Source: Bacteroidota bacterium (lineage in GTDB: Bacteria > Bacteroidota > Bacteroidia > Chitinophagales > Chitinophagaceae). Taken from it: a DNA stretch of 64,000 nt. The translations under genes were made by a program, and so were the position numbers. This document shows, piece after piece, positions 1 to 6,807 of the stretch. Numbering within the stretch: position 1 is the first letter of the stretch; every line of letters starts with the position of its first letter. Under the pieces are notes generated by a model that was given only the letters and a program-made list of their open reading frames with translations, was not told the origin of the DNA and ran no database searches. The DNA is taken from the NCBI GenBank assembly GCA_023386555.1, contig JAEWJK010000008.1:62001-126000 (forward strand), given 5' to 3'.

Positions 1-528
1 TTCTCTGCTTAATTTCAGACAGTCTTCAAAATATGTTTTTGCTCTTTTTAAAAGACCGCTGTTTTGATAAATAAGGCCGATGTTATTCTTTACCTGTATA
101 TATCCTATTGTATCTTTCGACTCACGGAAATAATCATGTGCCTTTTGGTAGTTATCAAGTGCTTCTTTATAATCAGACTTATAGTCATAACTAACACCAA
201 TTTCATTGTAAAGCTTTGCAAGGGTGGTAGTATTCTCGGTTAAAGGCAATGCTCTTTTGCAAATGTTAATCGAGCTGTCGTAAATGCCTTTAAGTCCGTA
301 AATACTTGCAATCAGGTGAAGGATTTTGGCAGATTTTAATTCCTCATCAGCATTATTATCAAATAATTTATAAGAAGCTTGTAGAGCGCTATCAGGATTA
401 TTATAAGCTGTTATTTGTAATATGCCTATAATTGAGTCTGTTTCATCAATAAGATCAGGTGCCGAATTTTTATTATTACAGCTTATAAAACAAAGGCTTA
501 CCAGTAAAACTACGATGCTGCTCTTCAT
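1..528 (-). CDS. TPR-repeat lipoprotein, C-terminus outside window
   Basis: The frame is open from an ATG at 528 to the left edge, so the C-terminal part is missing. The first 17 residues form a lipoprotein signal ending in a lipobox (LCFISC, Cys17). The rest is alpha-helical with tetratricopeptide-like units, for example around ALDNYQKAHDYF and the following NNIGLIYQNSG. In Bacteroidota such N-terminal lipid-anchored TPR regions often precede a membrane segment and a histidine kinase or LuxR-type output domain, but none of that is visible here. It is divergent from the DUF4920 gene at 601. The TPR call is by pattern; the full function is unknown. Confidence 0.75.
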   Translation of the reverse strand, partial: MKSSIVVLLVSLCFISCNNKNSAPDLIDETDSIIGILQITAYNNPDSALQASYKLFDNNADEELKSAKILHLIASIYGLKGIYDSSINICKRALPLTENTTTLAKLYNEIGVSYDYKSDYKEALDNYQKAHDYFRESKDTIGYIQVKNNIGLIYQNSGLLKRAKTYFEDCLKLSRE

Positions 529-600
529 CAAGATATGGGGATACAGCCTGCAATATAATACTTAGCCACAAACTCTGTATTTTTGTGAAAAGCCTCATTT

Positions 601-1074
601 ATGAAAAGATTGTTTTCTGTTTTTATCCTGTTAATGATTGTTGCTGTTGGTAATGCACAGCCTCCTGATGTTCCTGCAGAAAAGGGTTCAAAGTTCGGAG
701 CCGAAGTAACTGCTGAAAAAGCTGTTGCTGTAGAAGACATGGTAAAGACTTTAGAAGCAAAGCCGGGAGAAAAGTTAGAAGTAAAAGTACAAGGTACCGT
801 GGTTGAAGTTTGCCAGGCTGAAGGTTGTTGGTTAAGAATGAAAAATGGTGATAGCAAGATCATGGTTAGAATGAAAGACCACAAATGGTTTGTACCAACT
901 GCTTTAAACGGAAAGACAATAGTGTTGCATGGTTTTGCTGAAATAAAAGAAACTTCTGTAGAACAATTAAAGCATTATGCTGAAGATGCAGGTAAATCTC
1001 AAGCAGAAATTGATGCTATTAAAGAACCCAAAAGAGAAGTATTGGTTAATGCAACAGGTATTTTGGTGTTGTAA
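601..1074 (+). CDS. DUF4920 domain-containing exported protein
   Basis: This 157-residue protein starts with a signal peptide (residues 1-19, ending ...VGNAQ) and continues as a single small beta-rich domain. It matches the DUF4920 family seen in Bacteroidota, with the conserved EVCQAEGCW segment (two Cys, residues about 71-77) and the later MVRMKDHKWF stretch. The two cysteines could bind a metal or form a disulfide; the family has no established activity. It is probably periplasmic or surface exposed. A TAnnTTTG promoter box lies at 578-585, 15 bases before the start, and a hairpin terminator follows at 1101-1126, so it is probably transcribed alone. Confidence 0.8.
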   Translation: MKRLFSVFILLMIVAVGNAQPPDVPAEKGSKFGAEVTAEKAVAVEDMVKTLEAKPGEKLEVKVQGTVVEVCQAEGCWLRMKNGDSKIMVRMKDHKWFVPTALNGKTIVLHGFAEIKETSVEQLKHYAEDAGKSQAEIDAIKEPKREVLVNATGILVL

Positions 1075-1100
1075 TCATTAATAAGTCATAAAATTTGTAA

Positions 1101-1126
1101 TAAATCCTGCCCATCGGTGGGATTTA
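1101..1126 (+). terminator. hairpin terminator after DUF4920 gene
   Basis: An 11-bp stem (1101-1111 with 1116-1126, including two G-T wobble pairs) closes a 4-base loop just after the stop codon at 1074. The U-run that follows is weak, so termination may be incomplete. Confidence 0.55.
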
Positions 1127-1138
1127 TTGCTTTATCTC

Positions 1139-1168
1139 TTGTTTTTCTCTCTCATACACTTACCTTTG
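1139..1168 (+). promoter_or_regulatory. Bacteroidota-type promoter of the rplK operon
   Basis: TTG at 1139-1141 is followed after 19 bases by TACCTTTG at 1161-1168, matching the -33 TTG / -7 TAnnTTTG consensus of the Bacteroidota primary sigma factor. It lies about 110 bases before the rplK start, leaving a structured leader. Confidence 0.65.
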
Positions 1169-1204
1169 CCGTCCCAAAAAGTTCTTTAAGATTAAGAATG
1201 ATTG

Positions 1205-1264
1205 AAAACCACGCTAAAAGTGGTGCTTGGGAGTTCTGCCTTGAGCAGAGCGCTATTACCAATT
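1205..1264 (+). promoter_or_regulatory. rplK leader, candidate ribosomal-protein autoregulatory element
   Basis: The leader can fold into ACCAC/GTGGT (1208-1212 with 1220-1224). Next to it is a second helix closed by TTGG/CCAA (1227-1230 with 1259-1262), with an inner TCTGC/GCAGA stem (1235-1239 with 1245-1249) and an asymmetric loop containing CGCTATTA. The position directly upstream of L11-L1 genes is where L1 binds its mRNA in other bacteria. The folding is by eye and the L1 link is inference. Confidence 0.4.
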
Positions 1265-1276
1265 AAATCGTAAAAA

Positions 1277-1723
1277 ATGGCAAAAGAGATCACAGGCTAT
1301 GTGAAGCTGCAGGCCAAAGGCGGTCAAGCCAATCCTGCACCTCCAATTGGCCCGGCACTCGGTTCTAAGGGTGTCAACATTATGGAGTTCTGTAAGCAAT
1401 TCAATGCTAGAACTCAAGACAAAATGGGAAAAGTTGTTCCTGTTTTGATCACTGTTTATTCTGACAAGTCTTTCGACTTCGTTATCAAAACCGCTCCTGC
1501 TGCAGTTCAGTTAATGGAAGCTGCTAAGATCCAGAAAGGTTCTAAAGAAAGCAATCGTCAAAAAGTAGGTAAAGTAAACTGGGAACAGGTTGAGGCTATC
1601 GCTAAAGACAAAATGAGCGATCTTAACTGTTTCACTGTTGAAAGTGCTATGAGAATGGTTGCAGGTACTGCAAGAAGCATGGGTTTAACTGTAGATGGTA
1701 AAGCCCCTTGGGAAAACAATTAA
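1277..1723 (+). CDS. rplK: 50S ribosomal protein L11
   Basis: This 148-residue protein is the normal length for L11. It has the N-terminal KLQAKGGQANPAPPIGPALG region (residues about 8-29) and the C-terminal RNA-binding domain ending in GTARSMGL. L11 binds the GTPase-associated region of 23S rRNA with the L10-L12 stalk and is needed for factor-dependent GTP hydrolysis. It is the first gene of the rplK-rplA-rplJ-rplL operon, 25 bases before rplA. The start is fixed by the conserved N-terminus. The usual upstream genes secE and nusG are absent; the gene has its own promoter at 1139-1168. Confidence 0.98.
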   Translation: MAKEITGYVKLQAKGGQANPAPPIGPALGSKGVNIMEFCKQFNARTQDKMGKVVPVLITVYSDKSFDFVIKTAPAAVQLMEAAKIQKGSKESNRQKVGKVNWEQVEAIAKDKMSDLNCFTVESAMRMVAGTARSMGLTVDGKAPWENN

Positions 1724-1748
1724 TTATTCACCTAAAAAACTTTAGAAA

Positions 1749-2444
1749 ATGTCAAGTATGACTAAGAAAAGAAAAGTTGCAGAAACTAAGGTGGATAAAA
1801 ACAAAATTTATTCCCTGAAAGAGGCTGCTGCATTAGTAAAAGAAATCAACTGTACAAAATTCGATAGTTCTGTTGACCTGCATATTCGTTTAGGAGTAGA
1901 TCCTAAGAAAGCTGATCAACAAGTTCGTGGTACTGTATCACTACCCCATGGTACTGGTAAAACAAAAAGAGTATTGGTGCTTTGCACACCGGATAAAGAA
2001 GCTGCTGCAAAAGAAGCCGGTGCTGACTATGTTGGCCTGGATGAATTTGTTGCAAAGATCGAGGGTGGATGGACTGATGTTGATGTTATCATCGCTACAC
2101 CATCTGTAATGCCTAAGATCGGTAAACTAGGTAAAGTATTAGGTCCTCGTAACTTGATGCCAAACCCTAAAACAGGAACAGTTACCAATGATGTAGCTGC
2201 AGCTGTAAACGAAGTAAAAGGTGGTAAGATCGCATTTAAAGTAGATAAAGCAGGTATCGTTCATGCTTCTATCGGTCGTATATCTTTCGATGCAAAGAAA
2301 ATTGCAGAGAACAGCCACGAACTTATCAGTGCTATTCTTAAGTTGAAACCTTCTGCAGCAAAAGGTACTTACCTGAAAGCTGTAAGCATGGCAACAACTA
2401 TGAGCCCCGGTATTACATTAGACGCAAAATCATTAGCAAACTAA
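1749..2444 (+). CDS. rplA: 50S ribosomal protein L1
   Basis: This 231-residue protein has the typical L1 length and the hallmark segment IGKLGKVLGPRNLMPNPKTG (about residues 121-140). L1 forms the mobile stalk at the ribosomal E site and, as a translational repressor, binds its own operon mRNA in many bacteria. The start at 1749 gives an N-terminus like other Bacteroidota L1 proteins; an in-frame ATG at 1758 is a possible alternative. It lies between rplK (25-base gap) and rplJ (53-base gap) and shares the operon promoter. Confidence 0.97.
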   Translation: MSSMTKKRKVAETKVDKNKIYSLKEAAALVKEINCTKFDSSVDLHIRLGVDPKKADQQVRGTVSLPHGTGKTKRVLVLCTPDKEAAAKEAGADYVGLDEFVAKIEGGWTDVDVIIATPSVMPKIGKLGKVLGPRNLMPNPKTGTVTNDVAAAVNEVKGGKIAFKVDKAGIVHASIGRISFDAKKIAENSHELISAILKLKPSAAKGTYLKAVSMATTMSPGITLDAKSLAN

Positions 2445-2497
2445 TCCTGTGGATCCCGAATTACTCGGGAGATGAAATGGGTTTATAAAATTTAGTT

Positions 2498-3118
2498 ATG
2501 ACAAAAGATCAAAAAAATGAAGTGATTGAAGTTCTGAAAGAGAAGTTCAGTCAATACAATAACTTCTACGTTACCGATACAGAAGCGTTAACAGTAGAAC
2601 AAGTTGGTAACCTTCGTCGTGCTTGTTTCGATAAGCAGGTTGAAATGAAAGTTGCCAAGAATACACTTATCAAAAAGGCATTAGAATCTTTAGACAGTGA
2701 AAAGTATGCTGAGATGTACGATTCATTGCATAAAGTAACTGCTTTGATGTTCTCTGAAAATCCTAAAGAACCTGCAATGATCATCAGCTCTTTCCGAAAA
2801 GAGAACAATGGCGAAAAACCTGTTTTAAAAGCAGCTTTCATTAATGGTGATGTGTACACAGGAGACAATCAACTGAAAGCACTTACACAGATTAAGACTA
2901 AGAATGAATTGATCGGTGAAGTGATCGGATTGTTACAATCTCCTGCTAAAAGAGTGTTGGCTGCTTTATTGCACCACCACGAAAAACAAGCTAACGGTAC
3001 TACTGAAGAAGCTGCTCCTGCAGCAGAAGCATCAGCACCGGAAGCACCAGCAGCAGAAAATACTGCAACACCTGAAGCTCCGGCTACAGATGCATCTGCA
3101 GAAACACCTGCAGAGTAA
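2498..3118 (+). CDS. rplJ: 50S ribosomal protein L10 with Ala/Pro/Glu-rich tail
   Basis: The first ~165 residues are a standard L10: an rRNA-binding N-terminal domain (MTKDQKNEVIEVLKEKFSQY, later VAKNTLIKKAL) and a C-terminal helix that carries L12 dimers. Residues about 166-206 form a low-complexity tail of Ala, Pro, Glu and Thr that L10 does not need for stalk binding; similar acidic tails occur in some Bacteroidota. It is the third gene of the stalk operon. An unusually long gap of 138 bases with hairpins separates it from rplL, which may help set the excess of L12 over L10. Confidence 0.96.
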   Translation: MTKDQKNEVIEVLKEKFSQYNNFYVTDTEALTVEQVGNLRRACFDKQVEMKVAKNTLIKKALESLDSEKYAEMYDSLHKVTALMFSENPKEPAMIISSFRKENNGEKPVLKAAFINGDVYTGDNQLKALTQIKTKNELIGEVIGLLQSPAKRVLAALLHHHEKQANGTTEEAAPAAEASAPEAPAAENTATPEAPATDASAETPAE

Positions 3119-3125
3119 AGTATGA

Positions 3126-3241
3126 ACTACGAGGATTGAAGTACGTATTTCGTACCTCGTACTTAAATAAACCCAAGCCTCCGAGGTTCAGAAGAGGCAA
3201 CATTTATAACCATCCGCCGGAGTACAAAACGATGAAGGCGG
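3126..3241 (+). promoter_or_regulatory. structured rplJ-rplL intergenic spacer
   Basis: The spacer holds a nested hairpin: outer TACGAGG/CCTCGTA (3128-3134 with 3155-3161) and inner TACG/CGTA. A second pair, CCGCC/GGCGG (3214-3218 with 3237-3241), ends just before rplL. Neither is followed by a T-run, so RNA processing or stability is more likely than termination. Confidence 0.4.
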
Positions 3242-3256
3242 TTAAAAAGTAAAAAA

Positions 3257-3634
3257 ATGGCAGACGTTAAACAATTAGCTGAAAGTTTAGTAAGCTTAAC
3301 TGTAAAAGAAGTTCAGGAATTAGCTGATGTATTAAAAGCTGACTACGGTATTGAGCCAGCTGCTGCTGCAGTTGTAATGAGTGGTGGTGGAGATGGTGGT
3401 GGTGCCGCTGCTGCTGCTGAGCAAACTGCTTTCGATGTTATCTTGAAAGCTGCAGGTGCTTCTAAATTAAACGTAGTTAAGATCGTTAAGGAATTAACTG
3501 GTCTTGGATTGAAAGAAGCAAAAGACCTAGTTGATGGTGCTCCAAAGCCTGTTAAAGAAGGTATCGCTAAAGCTGAAGCTGAAGATATCGCTAACAAGCT
3601 GAAAGAAGCTGGTGCTGAAGTTGAGATCAAGTAA
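3257..3634 (+). CDS. rplL: 50S ribosomal protein L7/L12
   Basis: This 125-residue protein has the N-terminal dimerisation helix (MADVKQLAESLVSLTVKEVQ), a flexible Ala/Gly hinge (about residues 35-56, poly-Gly and poly-Ala) and the globular C-terminal domain with VKIVKELTGLGLKEAKDLVD, which contacts elongation factors. Length and domain order are normal. It ends the operon: a strong terminator follows 22 bases after the stop. In most bacteria rpoB-rpoC come next; here they do not. Confidence 0.98.
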   Translation: MADVKQLAESLVSLTVKEVQELADVLKADYGIEPAAAAVVMSGGGDGGGAAAAAEQTAFDVILKAAGASKLNVVKIVKELTGLGLKEAKDLVDGAPKPVKEGIAKAEAEDIANKLKEAGAEVEIK

Positions 3635-3655
3635 TCTTGAACTTACTATAAAAAT

Positions 3656-3684
3656 AAAACCCGTTCTAACAGAGCGGGTTTTTT
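3656..3684 (+). terminator. rho-independent terminator of rplKAJL operon
   Basis: Stem AAAACCCG (3656-3663) pairs with CGGGTTTT (3675-3682) around a short internal stem, and the T-run continues to 3684. Confidence 0.85.
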
Positions 3685-3800
3685 ATTATCTGGCCTCTTA
3701 GTCTGACAATAACCTTTCATTTAATTGCTTAGGTATTTATGCCGAAGAGAAAAAATTACCAATAAAATCTGGGGCTTCAGCCTTTCAGCTACACTCGCTT

Positions 3801-3900
3801 GCAAATGTTTATTTGCACCATATGCTTATTAAGCATACCTTGTACTCATCTTCTTATAGTTTACAAGTCAGGCAGACATAAAATAACGTTCTAAAGAACG
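3801..3900. repeat. three short perfect inverted repeats in a 260-bp gap
   Basis: The gap 3685-3962 has no gene. It carries GCAAAT/ATTTGC (3801-3816), TATGCTTA/TAAGCATA (3821-3837) and CGTTCT/AGAACG (3887-3900). They could be operators of the small gene at 3963 or remnants of repetitive DNA. Confidence 0.4.
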
Positions 3901-3962
3901 ACACTGTTTCTCTCATATAAGCTTCAAGTAGGTTACCCAAATTATTAATGTTACCATATTTC

Positions 3963-4151
3963 ATGGAGAATACTTTACTGTCATTGGTGCTGCAAATCAG
4001 AGAGCAGATAAGAAAAGCCAGGATGGATTATATTAGAGCTGTAGACAATGGCAGAAATGCAGAAGCAAGAGAAATAGCTGAACACATCACTTCTCTTCAA
4101 GTGGAACTGGAGAAATTACAACCCCAAAAGAAAGGCTATCAAGGCCTGTAA
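3963..4151 (+). CDS. small helical protein, unknown function
   Basis: A 62-residue charged protein, read here from the ATG at 3963 (MENTLLSLV); an upstream in-frame ATG at 3948 would add five residues. It is predicted to be two amphipathic helices (LQIREQIRKARMDYIRAV, then EAREIAEHITSLQVELEKLQ), a helical-hairpin layout like that of the two small proteins at 36554 and 37248, though sequence similarity to them is weak. It has no signal peptide or membrane segment. It is followed after 26 bases by the KGG stress protein gene in the same direction, so the two may be co-transcribed. The family is not recognised. Confidence 0.55.
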   Translation: MENTLLSLVLQIREQIRKARMDYIRAVDNGRNAEAREIAEHITSLQVELEKLQPQKKGYQGL

Positions 4152-4177
4152 TTTTTCATCTTTTAAATAATACGATC

Positions 4178-4372
4178 ATGTTCGAACAAACATCCACTGC
4201 CAACACGCAGCAAACAAAAATTACCAACGGTAAATCAAGACGTGGTTTCGCCTCTATGGATAAAGAGCGTCATAAGCTTGTATCCGGTAAAGGTGGTAAA
4301 GCACCTAGAAGGCCAATATCATCAATACGAGATATACAGCAGGCATCTCCTTCAGAAGGAGTAAATAGATAG
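4178..4372 (+). CDS. KGG-motif stress-induced protein
   Basis: This 64-residue hydrophilic protein contains one copy of the KGG/con-10-like motif (GFASMDKERHKLVSGKGGKA, residues about 24-43). The motif is known from GsiB-type general stress proteins of Gram-positive bacteria and fungal con-10, where it appears in tandem. Such proteins are thought to be disordered and protective during starvation or desiccation. Here there is a single repeat with basic flanks. A 16-bp terminator follows six bases after the stop. With the SPW and DUF3606-like proteins in this window it suggests a stress-related accessory set, which is inference. Confidence 0.75.
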   Translation: MFEQTSTANTQQTKITNGKSRRGFASMDKERHKLVSGKGGKAPRRPISSIRDIQQASPSEGVNR

Positions 4373-4377
4373 ATATG

Positions 4378-4416
4378 AACAAAGTTGCCGACCTTTCAAG
4401 GGTTGGCAACTTTGTT
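4378..4416 (+). terminator. strong hairpin terminator after KGG gene
   Basis: A 16-bp stem (4378-4393 with 4401-4416, one wobble pair) closes a 7-base loop. The stem is A-rich on the 5' side and T-rich on the 3' side, so it may act for both strands. Confidence 0.8.
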
Positions 4417-4520
4417 ACGTTTCCTTGATTCCGTCTTCGAGTACCTCAGACTGACATCGTTGTTGTACTTAGCATCATTCCGTCTTAGCGGTTTCTCTTT
4501 TCCTCCTTCACTCTTCTCCA

Positions 4521-6203
4521 TTAAAAACTAAACGCATTCGGTATTTTCTCATTACCAAACGAAGATTCAATAGGTGTAGGATATAAATTCTTACTGTTCT
4601 TCAGTTTACCATACAGCTCTTCAAAACTCAGCGACTGTCCTTCTTTCTTCAGTATATCCAATAAAGCTGCAGCAAAAGGAGAGTTGCGGCTGATGCTTCC
4701 ATTATGATAACGGATAAAATCATCCACTGTTGTAATACCGGATGCCAGTACTTTCTTAAATGGATTCTTCATTTTCGCTGCCTCACCTTTCGGATCAACT
4801 TCCCTGTACGATTGTAACAAGGAGTTAACCGATGTGCCACCAAAACATACATCCGTTATCAGTATCACTTTATTTAGTTGATCAAGATTTCTGAACAACA
4901 CCGTATAATCAATATAGCTGTTCAGCTCTGTTATGGTTGGCTTCTGCTGATCTTTCAGTTCTTTAGAATCACTGCAAACAATAAAACCTGCTTTTTGCCT
5001 AGCATCATAAAAACCATGGCCGGCAAAGTAAATTATATACTGGCTGTATGGATTCTGCACTTCGTTATCTACCAGGTTAGAAATAGCTGAAAGTATCGTA
5101 TCCTTCGGCTTATTGTACAATGCCGTTACTTCATATCCCAATGCTGAAAATATTTTCTCAGCATCCATACCATCATTCAACGGATTTTTCAATCTTGCCC
5201 AGGTATTGATGGCTGAATAATTACTGGTAGCAACAATCAATACCTTTTTCTTTTTGTTGAGAATATTTTCATCCGGTGCTGATTCTTTTTGTTTGATGGT
5301 GAGCCCACGTTTACCATTACCATATTGTGTATTGATGGAAGAAAGTACTTTAAGATAATCAACTTCCTGTATTACACTGATGCTGGATCGTATATAGTTC
5401 TGCCTGTCGTACCAATGCTTCCAGAAACTTTTATAATCAGGTTTATGGTGAGAAGAATCAAAGATCGTCAGCACATTAAAGCTGTCCGGCATATTACTGA
5501 TCACATGAAAAAGATCGCCTTTGAATTTTCCGGTTACAGGATCTTTTGCTTCGGTACTATAATGTTCAGGACTGATGATGATGCGATTCTTTTTTGAGAA
5601 TTCTGCTTCGGCAATATTATCACTGAAGAAATTGCGATAATAGTCTGCTGATATTACCTTGCCATCACCTGTATCAAAAATGATCAGTTGTTTCTTGGCA
5701 GCGATCCTGTCTGTAAGCTGTTTCAAATGCCGTAATGTATAAACATTGTTTTCCCGCTCTTTTTTATTTTGCTTATCGGCTAGCTGGTTCAGCATATAAA
5801 ATCCTTCGCTGTTGCCTGATTCATCAGTCTGTAATCCCCATCCGATACTGGCATAATAGAAAATAAAAATGTCGTTTTCTTTTACCTGTTGTTGAAGGGT
5901 TGCAAAAACTTTATATAAAGTGTCGAGATTAATATCGCTGCTGTACACATAAGTCACAACACTGTCTGTTAATGGTGCTTTATTATTCTTTAGTTTCTGA
6001 AAATAGGCTGCCATACCTTCTGCATCATTGATGCAGACAGGACAGTTAGTAAAAGCACCGTAGTCTGAATAGTTTGTGACGCCTTTATAAGTTAACCCGA
6101 TAGATAAAAGATAAACTGTCCGTTTCTTTTTTGGCTTTATTTCAACCCCGGCATGTGCAGAAAGGGTAGAGGAGAGTAGTAGTATAAAGATGATCAGTTT
6201 CAT
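4521..6203 (-). CDS. exported caspase-like (C14) protein with degenerate N-terminal caspase domain
   Basis: The ATG at 6203 gives a signal peptide (residues 1-18, ending SAHAG); the longer frame to 6314 has no such start and is rejected. The C-terminal half is a caspase/metacaspase fold: KKVLIVATSNY (about 319), NDGMDAEKIF, catalytic His396 in YFAGHGF and catalytic Cys453 in DVCFGGT. The N-terminal half repeats the pattern (YLLSIGLTY, CINDAEGMAAYF), but the His position reads FYYASIGWG and the Cys position reads IFDTGDG, so that domain should be inactive. The total is 560 residues. Caspase-like proteins of this type are cysteine peptidases; the periplasmic or surface target is unknown. It stands alone, next to a palindromic repeat. 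Confidence 0.75.
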   Translation of the reverse strand: MKLIIFILLLSSTLSAHAGVEIKPKKKRTVYLLSIGLTYKGVTNYSDYGAFTNCPVCINDAEGMAAYFQKLKNNKAPLTDSVVTYVYSSDINLDTLYKVFATLQQQVKENDIFIFYYASIGWGLQTDESGNSEGFYMLNQLADKQNKKERENNVYTLRHLKQLTDRIAAKKQLIIFDTGDGKVISADYYRNFFSDNIAEAEFSKKNRIIISPEHYSTEAKDPVTGKFKGDLFHVISNMPDSFNVLTIFDSSHHKPDYKSFWKHWYDRQNYIRSSISVIQEVDYLKVLSSINTQYGNGKRGLTIKQKESAPDENILNKKKKVLIVATSNYSAINTWARLKNPLNDGMDAEKIFSALGYEVTALYNKPKDTILSAISNLVDNEVQNPYSQYIIYFAGHGFYDARQKAGFIVCSDSKELKDQQKPTITELNSYIDYTVLFRNLDQLNKVILITDVCFGGTSVNSLLQSYREVDPKGEAAKMKNPFKKVLASGITTVDDFIRYHNGSISRNSPFAAALLDILKKEGQSLSFEELYGKLKNSKNLYPTPIESSFGNEKIPNAFSF

Positions 6204-6217
6204 AGCGGTTAATTTTT

Positions 6218-6367
6218 CGTCATTGCGAGGTACGAAGCAATCTCCTAATTTACAACAGATGTTTTTTATGAGATTGCTTTGTCGCTTTGGTATTATCCCT
6301 GTTGGCAACAACAATGTATGACTTTCTTTCTGCTTTTATAAACTTTGTATGGCTCCTCGCAATGACG
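6218..6367. repeat. imperfect palindromic repeat element
   Basis: CGTCATTGCGAGG at 6218-6230 is matched in inverted orientation at 6355-6367, and inside it AAGCAATCTC (6235-6244) pairs with GAGATTGCTT (6270-6279). Elements with ends like these recur in Bacteroidota intergenic regions. It lies directly upstream of the caspase-like gene and has no ORF. Confidence 0.7.
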
Positions 6368-6409
6368 TTCATAAAATCCTCAGAGTCATAGCATCTTTGC
6401 GGTTAATCA

Positions 6410-6781
6410 TTATGCACTTTCCACCAAAGCAATTTCTTCCTTCGTTAAACCGTATAACTCATACACAATTTCATTGATGCGTTGCTCGCAATAATCAATT
6501 TTATTTTGTAGTTGATCGAGCTTTCCTGGAAGAGTGGCTTGTTGTTTTTCTTCGTTGAGTTGAAGAAGTTGATCAACAAGTTTGATTAATTCAGCATCTA
6601 ATTTCTTATCTATTGCAGGAATAGGGAATTGTAAATATCCCTTATCATTATTTGAGGGGAAGTGTCATCGTCACTTATTTGAAATTTCTTTCTGAAATAC
6701 CATCCTATCATTTAGAATTTAAAATAGCAAGAGCAGCGGATGATGAATGATCTTTTCGATCAGTTCTTGTTTGGTAGCCAT
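6410..6781 (-). pseudogene. remnant of a DNA methylase/restriction enzyme gene
   Basis: From about 6676 down to a stop at 6410 the minus strand is open and reads a C-terminal tail (GYLQFPIPAIDKKLDAEL, then NEIVYELYGLTKEEIALVE). This resembles the end of Eco57I/N-6 methylase-type restriction-modification proteins, with a coiled stretch followed by YxLYGLTxEE. Upstream an ATG at 6781 starts MATKQELIEKIIHHP and soon meets a stop. The two ends look joined by a large internal deletion plus stop codons. No partner subunit is present. The family assignment rests on the C-terminal motif. Confidence 0.5.
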
Positions 6782-6807
6782 AAGCAGGATATATATAAAT
6801 AATGATC

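Noticed and set aside
528..884. Minus-strand frame across the DUF4920 gene
   Set aside because: It is antisense to a clear gene and has no recognisable protein features.
6204..6314. N-terminal extension of the caspase-like protein
   Set aside because: It runs through a palindromic repeat and hides the signal peptide that begins at 6203.
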